Below are positions 36,741 through 49,000 of a stretch of 64,000 nt of DNA, piece by piece. The notes beneath the pieces were generated by a model that saw nothing but the letters and a program-made list of their open reading frames with translations, was not told where the DNA came from and ran no database searches. The stretch comes from Notolepis coatsorum (Eukaryota; Chordata; Actinopteri; Aulopiformes; Paralepididae): positions 1 to 64,000 of the forward strand of contig CAXASK010002195.1 in assembly GCA_963971535.1 (NCBI GenBank). Direction: 5' to 3'. Position 1 is the first letter of the stretch. The number at the start of each line of letters is the position of its first letter. A program made the position numbers and the translations under genes.

Positions 36741-38545
36741 TTTGCATTGTATCAGCCCGTGTCTTGCACAAATAGAAGAAGAATGAACAAGACGTAGAAT
36801 GTCAACCCAAATGTCATCCGAGATCTCCTCCTCTAAATCCTCCTCCCCTTTACTTTTAATATTGTGTATTGGGGTGGGACATAAGGAGATAATAAGATTA
36901 TACATAGTCGATATCATGCCCTTGGTGGAAGACATCAGGGTTAAAAAGGAGTCGATGGGTGTTACCTCTGGAAGGTTGGGAAATATAGGGTTAATGCTAC
37001 AGACATAGCTACGAATCTGTAGATACCGAAAGAAATGTTGGCTATGGATTGAATATTTCTCTGATAATTGCTGAAAAGAGGCAAAAACATTATCTATATA
37101 CAGGTCACCTAGTGTGTTAACCCCGAGTGAGGCCCATAAGGAGAATGCTCCATTCATCAGTGAGGGGTGAAATAAAGGGTTAGCTGCTATCCCGGGCCAA
37201 GTGGGATTGAGTTTTGAACCCAAAGTGGCGTCTGAATTGATTCCAAATTCTGATTGTAGTTTTAACGATAATATTTTTGAAGTAGGGGGCCATTGGATAA
37301 CTAATGGGGGCATGTATAAGACCGGTTAGTGAGGCAGGTTTGACGGTTGAGGCTTCGATGTCAACCCACATAGGGCACACCAGAGGTTTGTCTGACTGTA
37401 ATTCATTCATCATTGCTGTATGATTCTGAGATTGGCTGCCCAATAGTAGGCTCTGAAGTTAGGTAGAGCCATGCTACCCAGAGGTCTAGGCCTTTGTAAT
37501 AGAGCTTTACTAATTCTGGGAACTTTGTTATTCCAAATCAATTTGGACACTAGGCTGTACATTTTCTGAAAGAATGAGTAGGGAATAAAGATAGGCAGGC
37601 ACTGGACAAGATAAGAGAACCTTGGGAGAGAGTTCATCTTAACGCAATTGATACGTGCAGCTAGAGAGAGAGGTAATAATGACCAACGTTCAAAATCTTC
37701 CTGAAATCAAGTCAGTAGAGAGCCAAAATTAAATTTGAATAGGTCCCCAAATGTATCCCTAATTTGGATACCGAGATATTTGAAGCCATGGGGGGACATT
37801 TTCAATGGAAAGTTATGCAGTGGATAACTTCGAGCTTCTGCATTCAATGGAAGAAGTTCGCTTTTGTCTACATTTAGTTTATACCCTGAAATATGGCCAA
37901 ATCGGGTGAATATGTCAAGTGCAGCTGGAATAGATGTGGAGATGTCAGAAACGTATAGAAGCAGGTCATCTAGGTTGTCACCAGCTTGGCTGGCCGTTCA
38001 CACTAATACAATTGGCAGTATTAGAGGGTGGGAAAGCTGGCGGGGTGGGTCCGGGTCGTTGTAAACAGCGACTCCTACAGTTCGGTCGGGGCGCCTGCTC
38101 AGCGTGGATAGGATCTAAGGGGGGTAGTGTGATCCTTCCACACGTTACACCCTCTCAGTGAGAGTCCGCGCTGCCAGGTGAAAAGAAGCGGCTAGACGTG
38201 TGTCGGAGGAAGCACGTGGTAGCCTCCACTCTCCCAGACCGACTGTGGGGGGTAAGTGCGCAGCAACCAGGAAGGGGATTGGGAATTGGCATAACGACTA
38301 ACATTGGGATGGGAGAAAATCGGAGGAAAAAAGAGGGGGAAAAAGATCAATAAAAAAAAAAAAAAAAGAAGCAGGTCATCTGCATACAGGGAGGTCCTCT
38401 GTTCAACACCCCCTCTGATTATACCTTTTATACGAAGGTCTGATAGAAGTGCGATGACCAACGGTTCAATGGCGACATCGAACAGGAGTGGACTCAAATT
38501 GCAACCCTGTCTCGTGGAGCGGTGTAGATGGAACTGTGCTGAACA
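36741..38545 (-). pseudogene. L1-type LINE ORF2 remnant (RT to C-terminal region)
   Basis: Read right to left, the minus strand shows the end of a reverse transcriptase: TRQGCNLSPLLFDVAIEPL (from about 38520), then SLYADDLLL with the catalytic YADD. After a 395-bp insertion it resumes with YVSD, then SGYKLNVDKSELLPLN (about 37900), RINCVKMNSLPRFSYL, VPRISKALLQRPRPLG and ALPNF. The post-RT region follows (IWNQFRRHFG; GDLYIDNVFASFQQLS). At least two frame changes (about 37405 and 37200) and an early stop make it non-functional. It starts inside RT, the usual 5' truncation, but it also stops at about 36740, after the CARHGLIQCK motif and without its normal C-terminus or 3' tail. So it is truncated at both ends. 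Confidence 0.88.
37972..38366 (+). mobile_element. SINE-like retroposon inserted in L1, with 15-bp target duplication
   Basis: The 395-bp insertion ends in a run of about 16 A after GATCAAT. It is flanked by perfect 15-bp direct repeats, AGAAGCAGGTCATCT, at 37957-37971 and 38367-38381. The poly-A tail plus target duplication shows LINE-style retroposition. Internal landmarks are GTGTCGGAGGAAGCACGTGG and GGGGATTGGGAATTGGCAT, similar to a repeat I recall as widespread in fish genomes. I could not find convincing tRNA-type A and B boxes, so its RNA ancestry is left open. Confidence 0.75.
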
Positions 38546-38787
38546 GAAAACTATTTCTCATTGACTTTAATGCATTCGATGGAGAATTATCTTCCTGTTT
38601 TCGCTCGTGACTTTTCACCTACAGATCCAGCACTGAAAAATCAAACCTCTCCTGCGCCTCTACCACTCCTCCACCACTCCACTCCAAACTGATTTTGTGA
38701 CTCCTATTGTTCTGGACCGGGCCAGATTTCACACATCCACTGCCTCCCACAGGCTGGGGAGATTTTCATCTTAAATTTGTATTTGTC
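38546..38787. other. Unassigned interspersed-repeat-like sequence
   Basis: It contains CATTGACTTTAATGCATTCG and CTTCCTGTTTTCGCTCGTGA (to about 38610). These resemble, inverted, the sequence at about 53629-53690, implying a shared interspersed repeat. The remainder up to the MITE is unassigned. Confidence 0.4.
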
Positions 38788-39067
38788 TAGGGATGTCCGA
38801 TATTATCGGCCGATATCGGCAGTAAAATGTGATATCGGAAAATATGGGTATCGGTAAAAAAAAAAAAAAAAAACAATAACAATATTTGTTATATATATAT
38901 CCAGTGAAATTACCTGACATTATTCAGTTTTTGGGGGGGGGGGGGGGGGGTGGAACCCTGCATATATCGGTATCGGTTGATATCGGTTGATATCGGTATC
39001 GGAAATTAAGAGTTGGACAATATCGGAATATCGGTATCGGTAAAAAAGCCAATATCGAGCATCCCTA
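38788..39067. mobile_element. 280-bp non-autonomous hAT-type MITE with 8-bp TSD
   Basis: The ends are TAGGGATGTCCGATATT on the left and the complement of TAGGGATGCTCGATATT on the right (two mismatches in 17). A perfect 8-bp target duplication, TATTTGTC, flanks it at 38780-38787 and 39068-39075; 8 bp is the hallmark of the hAT superfamily. The interior is dominated by GATATCGG repeats, a palindromic GATATCGGCCGATATC-like cluster, an A run and a G run. There is no coding capacity. Confidence 0.85.
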
Positions 39068-39075
39068 TATTTGTC

Positions 39076-39475
39076 CCAAACGCCCCAGCTCCATCCGATT
39101 CCTTAGCTTTTTTCACTGTTTACTTATCATGCATTGCAACACTAATATATGGGCAGTACCCCAAGTCAGACTGCCCATATAAAAATGATCTTGGGGGTCT
39201 GAGGGCAGTAGCCCCCGACCCCCTCCCTGGGGCAGCACTTAAGTTAAGTACCCTCCCTTTGTTCACTTTGGGAGCTAGCCACCATCCCCCGAAATATAAC
39301 ACCTGACTATAACACTTATCGACAGGCAACAAATAGGGCTTTAATTCGATCTATATATTGTATTAAAAAATATGCACCCCCGCCGCTAGAGGTCGCCAAA
39401 GTGATGTGTCACGCTGGTAGGCAAATCGTCCTCAAGAGGGCCCGTATACGGGCCGCTGCGTGGAAAGAGTTAAGG
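39076..39475. other. Unassigned sequence
   Basis: Mixed sequence with a GGGGGTCTGAGGGCAGTAGC motif and, near 39440-39467, a small GGCCCGTATACGGGCC palindrome followed by GTGGAAAGAGTTAA. No gene or element is assigned. Confidence 0.4.
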
Positions 39476-39750
<275 letters not shown>

Positions 39751-39906
39751 CTCTGACTTTAGTCTCCAGTGTTACAGAATGAAGCCTCCCTCTCTTTAAA
39801 CACAAACCATCTGGTTTTTGGGGAGGGAGTGTGTGTGTGTGTGTGATACTGTATAAGGAAGAGAAAGAGAGAGATAGCAGCAGTGTGTGTGTGTGTGGGT
39901 GCATGT

Positions 39907-40096
<190 letters not shown>

Positions 40097-43000
40097 CTGG
40101 TCTAAACCTGGACAACACTGGTCTACACTGGTCTACACTGGTCTAAACTGGTCTAAACCTGATCTACACTGGTCTACACTGGTCTAAATCTCATCTAAAC
40201 CTGGTCTACACTGGTCTACACTGGTCTACACTGGTCTAAACCTGGTCTACACTGGTCTACATCGGTCTAAACTGGTCTAAACCTGGTCTAAACTGGTCTA
40301 AACCTGATCTACACTGGTCTAAACTGGTCTAAATCTCATCTAAACCTGGTCTACACTGGTCTACACTGGTCTAAACTGGTCTACACTGGTCTAAATCTGG
40401 TCTAAACCTGATCTACACTGGTCTACACTGGTCAAAATCTGGTCTAAACTGGTCTAAACCTGGTCTACACTGGTCTAACCTGGTCTAAACCTGGTCTACA
40501 CTGGTCTAAACTGGTCTACACTGGTCTAAACCTGGTCTAAACCTGGTCTACACTGGTCTACACTGGTCTAAACCTGGTCTACACTGGTCTACACTGGTCT
40601 AAATCTGGTCTAAACCTTTTCTAAACCTGGTCTAAATCGGGTCTAAATCTGGTCTACACTGGTCTAAACTGGTCTAAATCTCATCTAAATCTGGTCTACA
40701 CTGGTCTACACTGGTCTACACTGGTCTACACTGGTCTACACTGGTCTAAACTGGTCTAAACCTGGTCTACACTGGTCTAACCTGGTCTAAACCTGGTCTA
40801 CACTGGTCTAAACTGGTCTACACTGGTCTAAACCTGGTCTAAACCTGGTCTACACTGGTCTACACTGGTCTAAACTGGTCTACACTGGTCTAAATCTGGT
40901 CTACACTGGTCTAAACCTGGTCTACACTGGTCTAAACTGGTCTAAACCTGATCTACACTGGTCTACACTGGTCTACACTGGTCTACACTGGTCTAAACCT
41001 GGTCTACATTGGTCTAAACTGGTCTAAACCTGATCTACACTGGTCTAAACTGGTCTAAATCTCGTCTAAACCTGGTCTACACTGGTCTACACTGGTCTAC
41101 ACTGGTCTACACTGGTCTAAACCTGGTCTACACTGGTCTACATCGGTCTAAACTGGTCTAAACCTGATCTACACTGGTCTAAACTGGTCTAAATCTCATC
41201 TAAACCTGGTCTACACTGGTCTAAACTGGTCTACACTGGTCTAAATCTGGTCTAAACCTGATCTACACTGGTCTACACTGGTCTAAATCTGGTCTAAACT
41301 GGTCTAAACCTGGTCTACACTGGTCTAACCTGGTCTAAACCTGGTCTACACTGGTCTAAACTGGTCTACACTGGTCTAAACCTGGTCTAAACCTGGTCTA
41401 CACTGGTCTACACTGGTCTAAACCTGGTCTACACTAGTCTACACTGGTCTAAATCTGGTCTACACTGGTCTAAACCTGGTCTACACTGGTATACACTGGT
41501 CTAAATCTGGTCTAAACTGGTCTAAACCTGGTCTACACTGGTCTAAACTGGTCTAAATATGGTCTAAACTGGTCTACACTGGTCTAAACCTGGTCTAAAC
41601 TGGTCTAAATCTGGTCTAAACCTGGTCTAGACCTGATCTACACTGGCATACACTGGTCTAAATGGGTCTAAATCTGGTCTAAACCTGGTCTAAACTGGTG
41701 TACACTGGCATACACTGGTCTAAACCTGGTCTAAATATGGTCTAAACTGGTCTAAACCAGGTCTAAATCTGGTCAAAACCTGGTCTACACTGGTCTAAAC
41801 CTGGTCTAAACTGGTCTAAATCTGGTCTAAACCTGGTCTGCACTGGTCTACACTGGTCTAAACCTGGTCTACACTGGTCTAAACCTGGTCTAAACTGGTC
41901 TACACTGGTCTAAACTGGTCTACACTGGTCTACACTGGTCTACACTGGTCTAAATCTGGTCTAAACCTGATCTACACTGGTCTACACTGGTCAAAATCTG
42001 GTCTAAACTGGTCTAAACCTGGTCTACACTGGTCTAACCTGGTCTAAACCTGGTCTACACTGGTCTAAACTGGTCTACACTGGTCTAAACTGGTCTACAC
42101 TGGTCTAAACTGGTCTACACTGGTCTAAATCTGGTCTAAACCTGATCTACACTGGTCTACACTGGTCAAAATCTGGTCTAAACTGGTCTAAACCTGGTCT
42201 ACACTGGTCTAACCTGGTCTAAACCTGGTCTACACTGGTCTAAACTGGTCTACACTGGTCTAAACCTGGTCTAAACCTGGTCTACACTGGTCTACACTGG
42301 TCTAAACCTGGTCTACACTGGTCTACACTGGTCTAAATCTGGTCTAAACCTTTTCTAAACCTGGTCTAAATCGGGTCTAAATCTGGTCTACACTGGTCTA
42401 AACTGGTCTAAATCTCATCTAAATCTGGTCTACACTGGTCTACACTGGTCTACACTGGTCTACACTGGTCTAAACTGGTCTAAACCTGGTCTACACTGGT
42501 CTAACCTGGTCTAAACCTGGTCTACACTGGTCTAAACTGGTCTACACTGGTCTAAACCTGGTCTAAACCTGGTCTACACTGGTCTACACTGGTCTAAACT
42601 GGTCTACACTGGTCTAAATCTGGTCTACACTGGTCTAAACCTGGTCTACACTGGTCTAAACTGGTCTAAACCTGATCTACACTGGTCTACACTGGTCTAC
42701 ACTGGTCTACACTGGTCTAAACCTGGTCTACATTGGTCTAAACTGGTCTAAACCTGATCTACAGTGGTCTAAACTGGTCTAAATCTCGTCTAAACCTGGT
42801 CTACACTGGTCTACACTGGTCTACACTGGTCTACACTGGTCTAAACCTGGTCTACACTGGTCTACATCGGTCTAAACTGGTCTAAACCTGATCTACACTG
42901 GTCTAAACTGGTCTAAATCTCATCTAAACCTGGTCTACACTGGTCTAAACTGGTCTACACTGGTCTAAATCTGGTCTAAACCTGATCTACACTGGTCTAC

Positions 43001-46000
43001 ACTGGTCTAAATCTGGTCTAAACTGGTCTAAACCTGGTCTACACTGGTCTAACCTGGTCTAAACCTGGTCTACACTGGTCTAAACTGGTCTACACTGGTC
43101 TAAACCTGGTCTAAACCTGGTCTACACTGGTCTACACTGGTCTAAACCTGGTCGACACTAGTCTACACTGGTCTAAATCTGGTCTACACTGGTCTAAACC
43201 TGGTCTACACTGGTATACACTGGTCTAAATCTGGTCTAAACTGGTCTAAACCTGGTCTACACTGGTCTAAACTGGTCTAAATATGGTCTAAACTGGTCTA
43301 CACTGGTCTAAACCTGGTCTAAACTGGTCTAAATCTGGTCTAAACCTGGTCTAGACCTGATCTACACTGGCATACACTGGTCTAAATGGGTCTAAATCTG
43401 GTCTAAACCTGGTCTAAACTGGTGTACACTGGCATACACTGGTCTAAACCTGGTCTAAATATGGTCTAAACTGGTCTAAACCAGGTCTAAATCTGGTCAA
43501 AACCTGGTCTACACTGGTCTAAACCTGGTCTAAACTGGTCTAAATCTGGTCTAAACCTGGTCTGCACTGGTCTACACTGGTCTAAACCTGGTCTACACTG
43601 GTCTAAACCTGGTCTAAACTGGTCTACACTGGTCTAAACTGGTCTACACTGGTCTACACTGGTCTACACTGGCATACACTGGTCTAAACCTGGTCTAAAC
43701 TGGTCTACACTGGTCTAAACTGGTCTACACTGGTCTACACTGGTCTAAACCTGGTCTACACTGGTCTACATCGGTCTAAACTGGTCTAAACCTGATCTAC
43801 ACTGGTCTAAACTGGTCTAAATCTCATCTAAACCTGGTCTACACTGGTCTACACTGGTCTAAACTGGTCTACACTGGTCTACACTGGTCTAAACCTGGTC
43901 TACACTGGTCTACACTGGTCTAAATCTGGTCTACACTGGTCTAAACCTGGTCTACACTGGTCTACACTGGTCTAAATCTGGTCTACACTGGTCTAAACCT
44001 GGTCTACATTGGTCTAAACTGGTCTAAACCTGATCTACACTGGTCTACACTGGTCTAAACCTGGTCTACATTGGTCTAAACTGGTCTAAACCTGATCTAC
44101 ACTGGTCTAAACTGGTCTAAATCTCGTCTAAACTGGTCTACACTGGTCTACACTGGTCTACACTGGTCTAAACCTGGTCTACACTGGTCTAAACCTGGTC
44201 TACACTGGTCTACATCGGTCTAAACTGGTCTAAACCTGATCTACACTGGTCTAAACTGGTCTAAATCTCATCTAAACCTGGTCTACACTGGTCTACACTG
44301 GTCTAAACCTGGTCTACACTGGTCTACACTGGTCTAAACCTGGTCTAAACCTGGTCTACATTGGTCTAAACTGGTCTAAACCTGATCTACACTGGTCTAA
44401 ACTGGTCTAAATCTCGTCTAAACTGGTCTACACTGGTCTACACTGGTCTACACTGGTCTAAACCTGGTCTACACTGGTCTACATCGGTCTAAACTGGTCT
44501 AAACCTGATCTACACTGGTCTAAACTGGTCTAAATCTCATCTAAACCTGGTCTACACTGGTCTACACTGGTCTAAACTGGTCTACACTGGTCTAAATCTG
44601 GTCTAAACCTGATCTACACTGGTCTACACTGGTCTAAATCTGGTCTAAACTGGTCTAAACCTGGTCTACACTGGTCTAACCTGGTCTAAACCTGGTCTAC
44701 ACTGGTCTAAACTGGTCTACACTGGTCTAAACCTGGTCTAAACCTGGTCTACACTGGTCTACACTGGTCTAAACCTGGTCTACACTGGTCTACACTGGTC
44801 TAAATCTGGTCTACACTGGTCTAAACCTGGTCTACACTGGTGTACACTGGTCTAAATCTGGTCTAAACTGGTCTAAACCTGGTCTACACTGGTCTAAACT
44901 GGTCTACACTGGTCTAAACCTGGTCTAAACTGGTCTAAATCTGGTCTAAACTGGTCTACACTGGTCTAAACCTGGTCTAAACTGGTCTAAATCTGGTCTA
45001 AACCTGGTCTAGACCTGATCTACACTGGCATACACTGGTCTAAACGGGTCTAAATCTGGTCTACACTGGCATACACTGGTCTAAACCTGGTCTAAATATG
45101 GTCTAAACTGGTCTAAACCAGGTCTAAATCTGGTCAAAACCTGGTCTACACTGGTCTAAACCTGGTCTAAACTGGTCTAAATCTGGTCTAAACCTGGTCT
45201 GCACTGGTCTACACTGGTCTAAACCTGGTCTACACTGGTCTACACTGGTCTACACTGGTCTACACTGGCATACACTGGTCTAAACCTGGTCTAAATCTGG
45301 TCTACACTGGTCTCAACCTGGTCTACACATGTCTAAACCTAGTCTAAACTGGTATACACTGGTCTACACTGGTCTACACTGGTCTAAACCTTGTCTAAAC
45401 CTGGTCTAAACCTTTTCTAAACCTGGTCTAAATCGGGTCTAAATCTGGTCTACACTGGTCTAAACTGGTCTAAATCTCGTCTAAACCTGGTCTACACTGG
45501 TCTACACTGGTCTACACTGGTCTACACTGGTCTAAACCTGGTCTACACTGGTCTACATCGGTCTAAACTGGTCTAAACCTGATCTACACTGGTCTAAACT
45601 GGTCTAAATCTCATCTAAACCTGGTCTACACTGGTCTAAACTGGTCTACACTGGTCTAAATCTGGTCTAAACCTGATCTACACTGGTCTACACTGGTCTA
45701 AATCTGGTCTAAACTGGTCTAAACCTGGTCTACACTGGTCTAACCTGGTCTAAACCTGGTCTACACTGGTCTAAACTGGTCTACACTGGTCTAAACCTGG
45801 TCTAAACCTGGTCTACACTGGTCTACACTGGTCTAAACCTGGTCGACACTAGTCTACACTGGTCTAAATCTGGTCTACACTGGTCTAAACCTGGTCTACA
45901 CTGGTATACACTGGTCTAAATCTGGTCTAAACTGGTCTAAACCTGGTCTACACTGGTCTAAACTGGTCTAAATATGGTCTAAACTGGTCTACACTGGTCT

Positions 46001-49000
46001 AAACCTGGTCTAAACTGGTCTAAATCTGGTCTAAACCTGGTCTAGACCTGATCTACACTGGCATACACTGGTCTAAATGGGTCTAAATCTGGTCTAAACC
46101 TGGTCTAAACTGGTGTACACTGGCATACACTGGTCTAAACCTGGTCTAAATATGGTCTAAACTGGTCTAAACCAGGTCTAAATCTGGTCAAAACCTGGTC
46201 TACACTGGTCTAAACCTGGTCTAAACTGGTCTAAATCTGGTCTAAACCTGGTCTGCACTGGTCTACACTGGTCTAAACCTGGTCTACACTGGTCTAAACC
46301 TGGTCTAAACTGGTCTACACTGGTCTAAACTGGTCTACACTGGTCTACACTGGTCTACACTGGCATACACTGGTCTAAACCTGGTCTAAACTGGTCTACA
46401 CTGGTCTAAACTGGTCTACACTGGTCTACACTGGTCTAAACCTGGTCTACACTGGTCTACATCGGTCTAAACTGGTCTAAACCTGATCTACACTGGTCTA
46501 AACTGGTCTAAATCTCATCTAAACCTGGTCTACACTGGTCTACACTGGTCTAAACTGGTCTACACTGGTCTACACTGGTCTAAACCTGGTCTACACTGGT
46601 CTACACTGGTCTAAATCTGGTCTACACTGGTCTAAACCTGGTCTACACTGGTCTACACTGGTCTAAATCTGGTCTACACTGGTCTAAACCTGGTCTACAT
46701 TGGTCTAAACTGGTCTAAACCTGATCTACACTGGTCTACACTGGTCTAAACCTGGTCTACATTGGTCTAAACTGGTCTAAACCTGATCTACACTGGTCTA
46801 AACTGGTCTAAATCTCGTCTAAACTGGTCTACACTGGTCTACACTGGTCTACACTGGTCTAAACCTGGTCTACACTGGTCTAAACCTGGTCTACACTGGT
46901 CTACATCGGTCTAAACTGGTCTAAACCTGATCTACACTGGTCTAAACTGGTCTAAATCTCATCTAAACCTGGTCTACACTGGTCTACACTGGTCTAAACC
47001 TGGTCTACACTGGTCTACACTGGTCTAAACCTGGTCTAAACCTGGTCTACATTGGTCTAAACTGGTCTAAACCTGATCTACACTGGTCTAAACTGGTCTA
47101 AATCTCGTCTAAACTGGTCTACACTGGTCTACACTGGTCTACACTGGTCTAAACCTGGTCTACACTGGTCTACATCGGTCTAAACTGGTCTAAACCTGAT
47201 CTACACTGGTCTAAACTGGTCTAAATCTCATCTAAACCTGGTCTACACTGGTCTACACTGGTCTAAACTGGTCTACACTGGTCTAAATCTGGTCTAAACC
47301 TGATCTACACTGGTCTACACTGGTCTAAATCTGGTCTAAACTGGTCTAAACCTGGTCTACACTGGTCTAACCTGGTCTAAACCTGGTCTACACTGGTCTA
47401 AACTGGTCTACACTGGTCTAAACCTGGTCTAAACCTGGTCTACACTGGTCTACACTGGTCTAAACCTGGTCTACACTGGTCTACACTGGTCTAAATCTGG
47501 TCTACACTGGTCTAAACCTGGTCTACACTGGTGTACACTGGTCTAAATCTGGTCTAAACTGGTCTAAACCTGGTCTACACTGGTCTAAACTGGTCTACAC
47601 TGGTCTAAACCTGGTCTAAACTGGTCTAAATCTGGTCTAAACTGGTCTACACTGGTCTAAACCTGGTCTAAACTGGTCTAAATCTGGTCTAAACCTGGTC
47701 TAGACCTGATCTACACTGGCATACACTGGTCTAAACGGGTCTAAATCTGGTCTACACTGGCATACACTGGTCTAAACCTGGTCTAAATATGGTCTAAACT
47801 GGTCTAAACCAGGTCTAAATCTGGTCAAAACCTGGTCTACACTGGTCTAAACCTGGTCTAAACTGGTCTAAATCTGGTCTAAACCTGGTCTGCACTGGTC
47901 TACACTGGTCTAAACCTGGTCTACACTGGTCTACACTGGTCTACACTGGTCTACACTGGCATACACTGGTCTAAACCTGGTCTAAATCTGGTCTACACTG
48001 GTCTCAACCTGGTCTACACATGTCTAAACCTAGTCTAAACTGGTATACACTGGTCTACACTGGTCTACACTGGTCTAAACCTGGTCGACACTAGTCTACA
48101 CTGGTCTAAATCTGGTCTACACTGGTCTAAACCTGGTCTACACTGGTATACACTGGTCTAAATCTGGTCTAAACTGGTCTAAACCTGGTCTACACTGGTC
48201 TAAACTGGTCTAAATATGGTCTAAACTGGTCTACACTGGTCTAAACCTGGTCTAAACTGGTCTAAATCTGGTCTAAACCTGGTCTAGACCTGATCTACAC
48301 TGGCATACACTGGTCTAAATGGGTCTAAATCTGGTCTAAACCTGGTCTAAACTGGTGTACACTGGCATACACTGGTCTAAACCTGGTCTAAATATGGTCT
48401 AAACTGGTCTAAACCAGGTCTAAATCTGGTCAAAACCTGGTCTACACTGGTCTAAACCTGGTCTAAACTGGTCTAAATCTGGTCTAAACCTGGTCTGCAC
48501 TGGTCTACACTGGTCTAAACCTGGTCTACACTGGTCTAAACCTGGTCTAAACTGGTCTACACTGGTCTAAACTGGTCTACACTGGTCTACACTGGTCTAC
48601 ACTGGCATACACTGGTCTAAACCTGGTCTAAACTGGTCTACACTGGTCTAAACTGGTCTACACTGGTCTACACTGGTCTAAACCTGGTCTACACTGGTCT
48701 ACATCGGTCTAAACTGGTCTAAACCTGATCTACACTGGTCTAAACTGGTCTAAATCTCATCTAAACCTGGTCTACACTGGTCTACACTGGTCTAAACTGG
48801 TCTACACTGGTCTACACTGGTCTAAACCTGGTCTACACTGGTCTACACTGGTCTAAATCTGGTCTACACTGGTCTAAACCTGGTCTACACTGGTCTACAC
48901 TGGTCTAAATCTGGTCTACACTGGTCTAAACCTGGTCTACATTGGTCTAAACTGGTCTAAACCTGATCTACACTGGTCTACACTGGTCTAAACCTGGTCT

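Noticed and set aside
37972-38366. tRNA-derived promoter boxes in the SINE-like insertion
   Set aside because: Strings loosely similar to A and B boxes exist, but spacing and sequence are not convincing.
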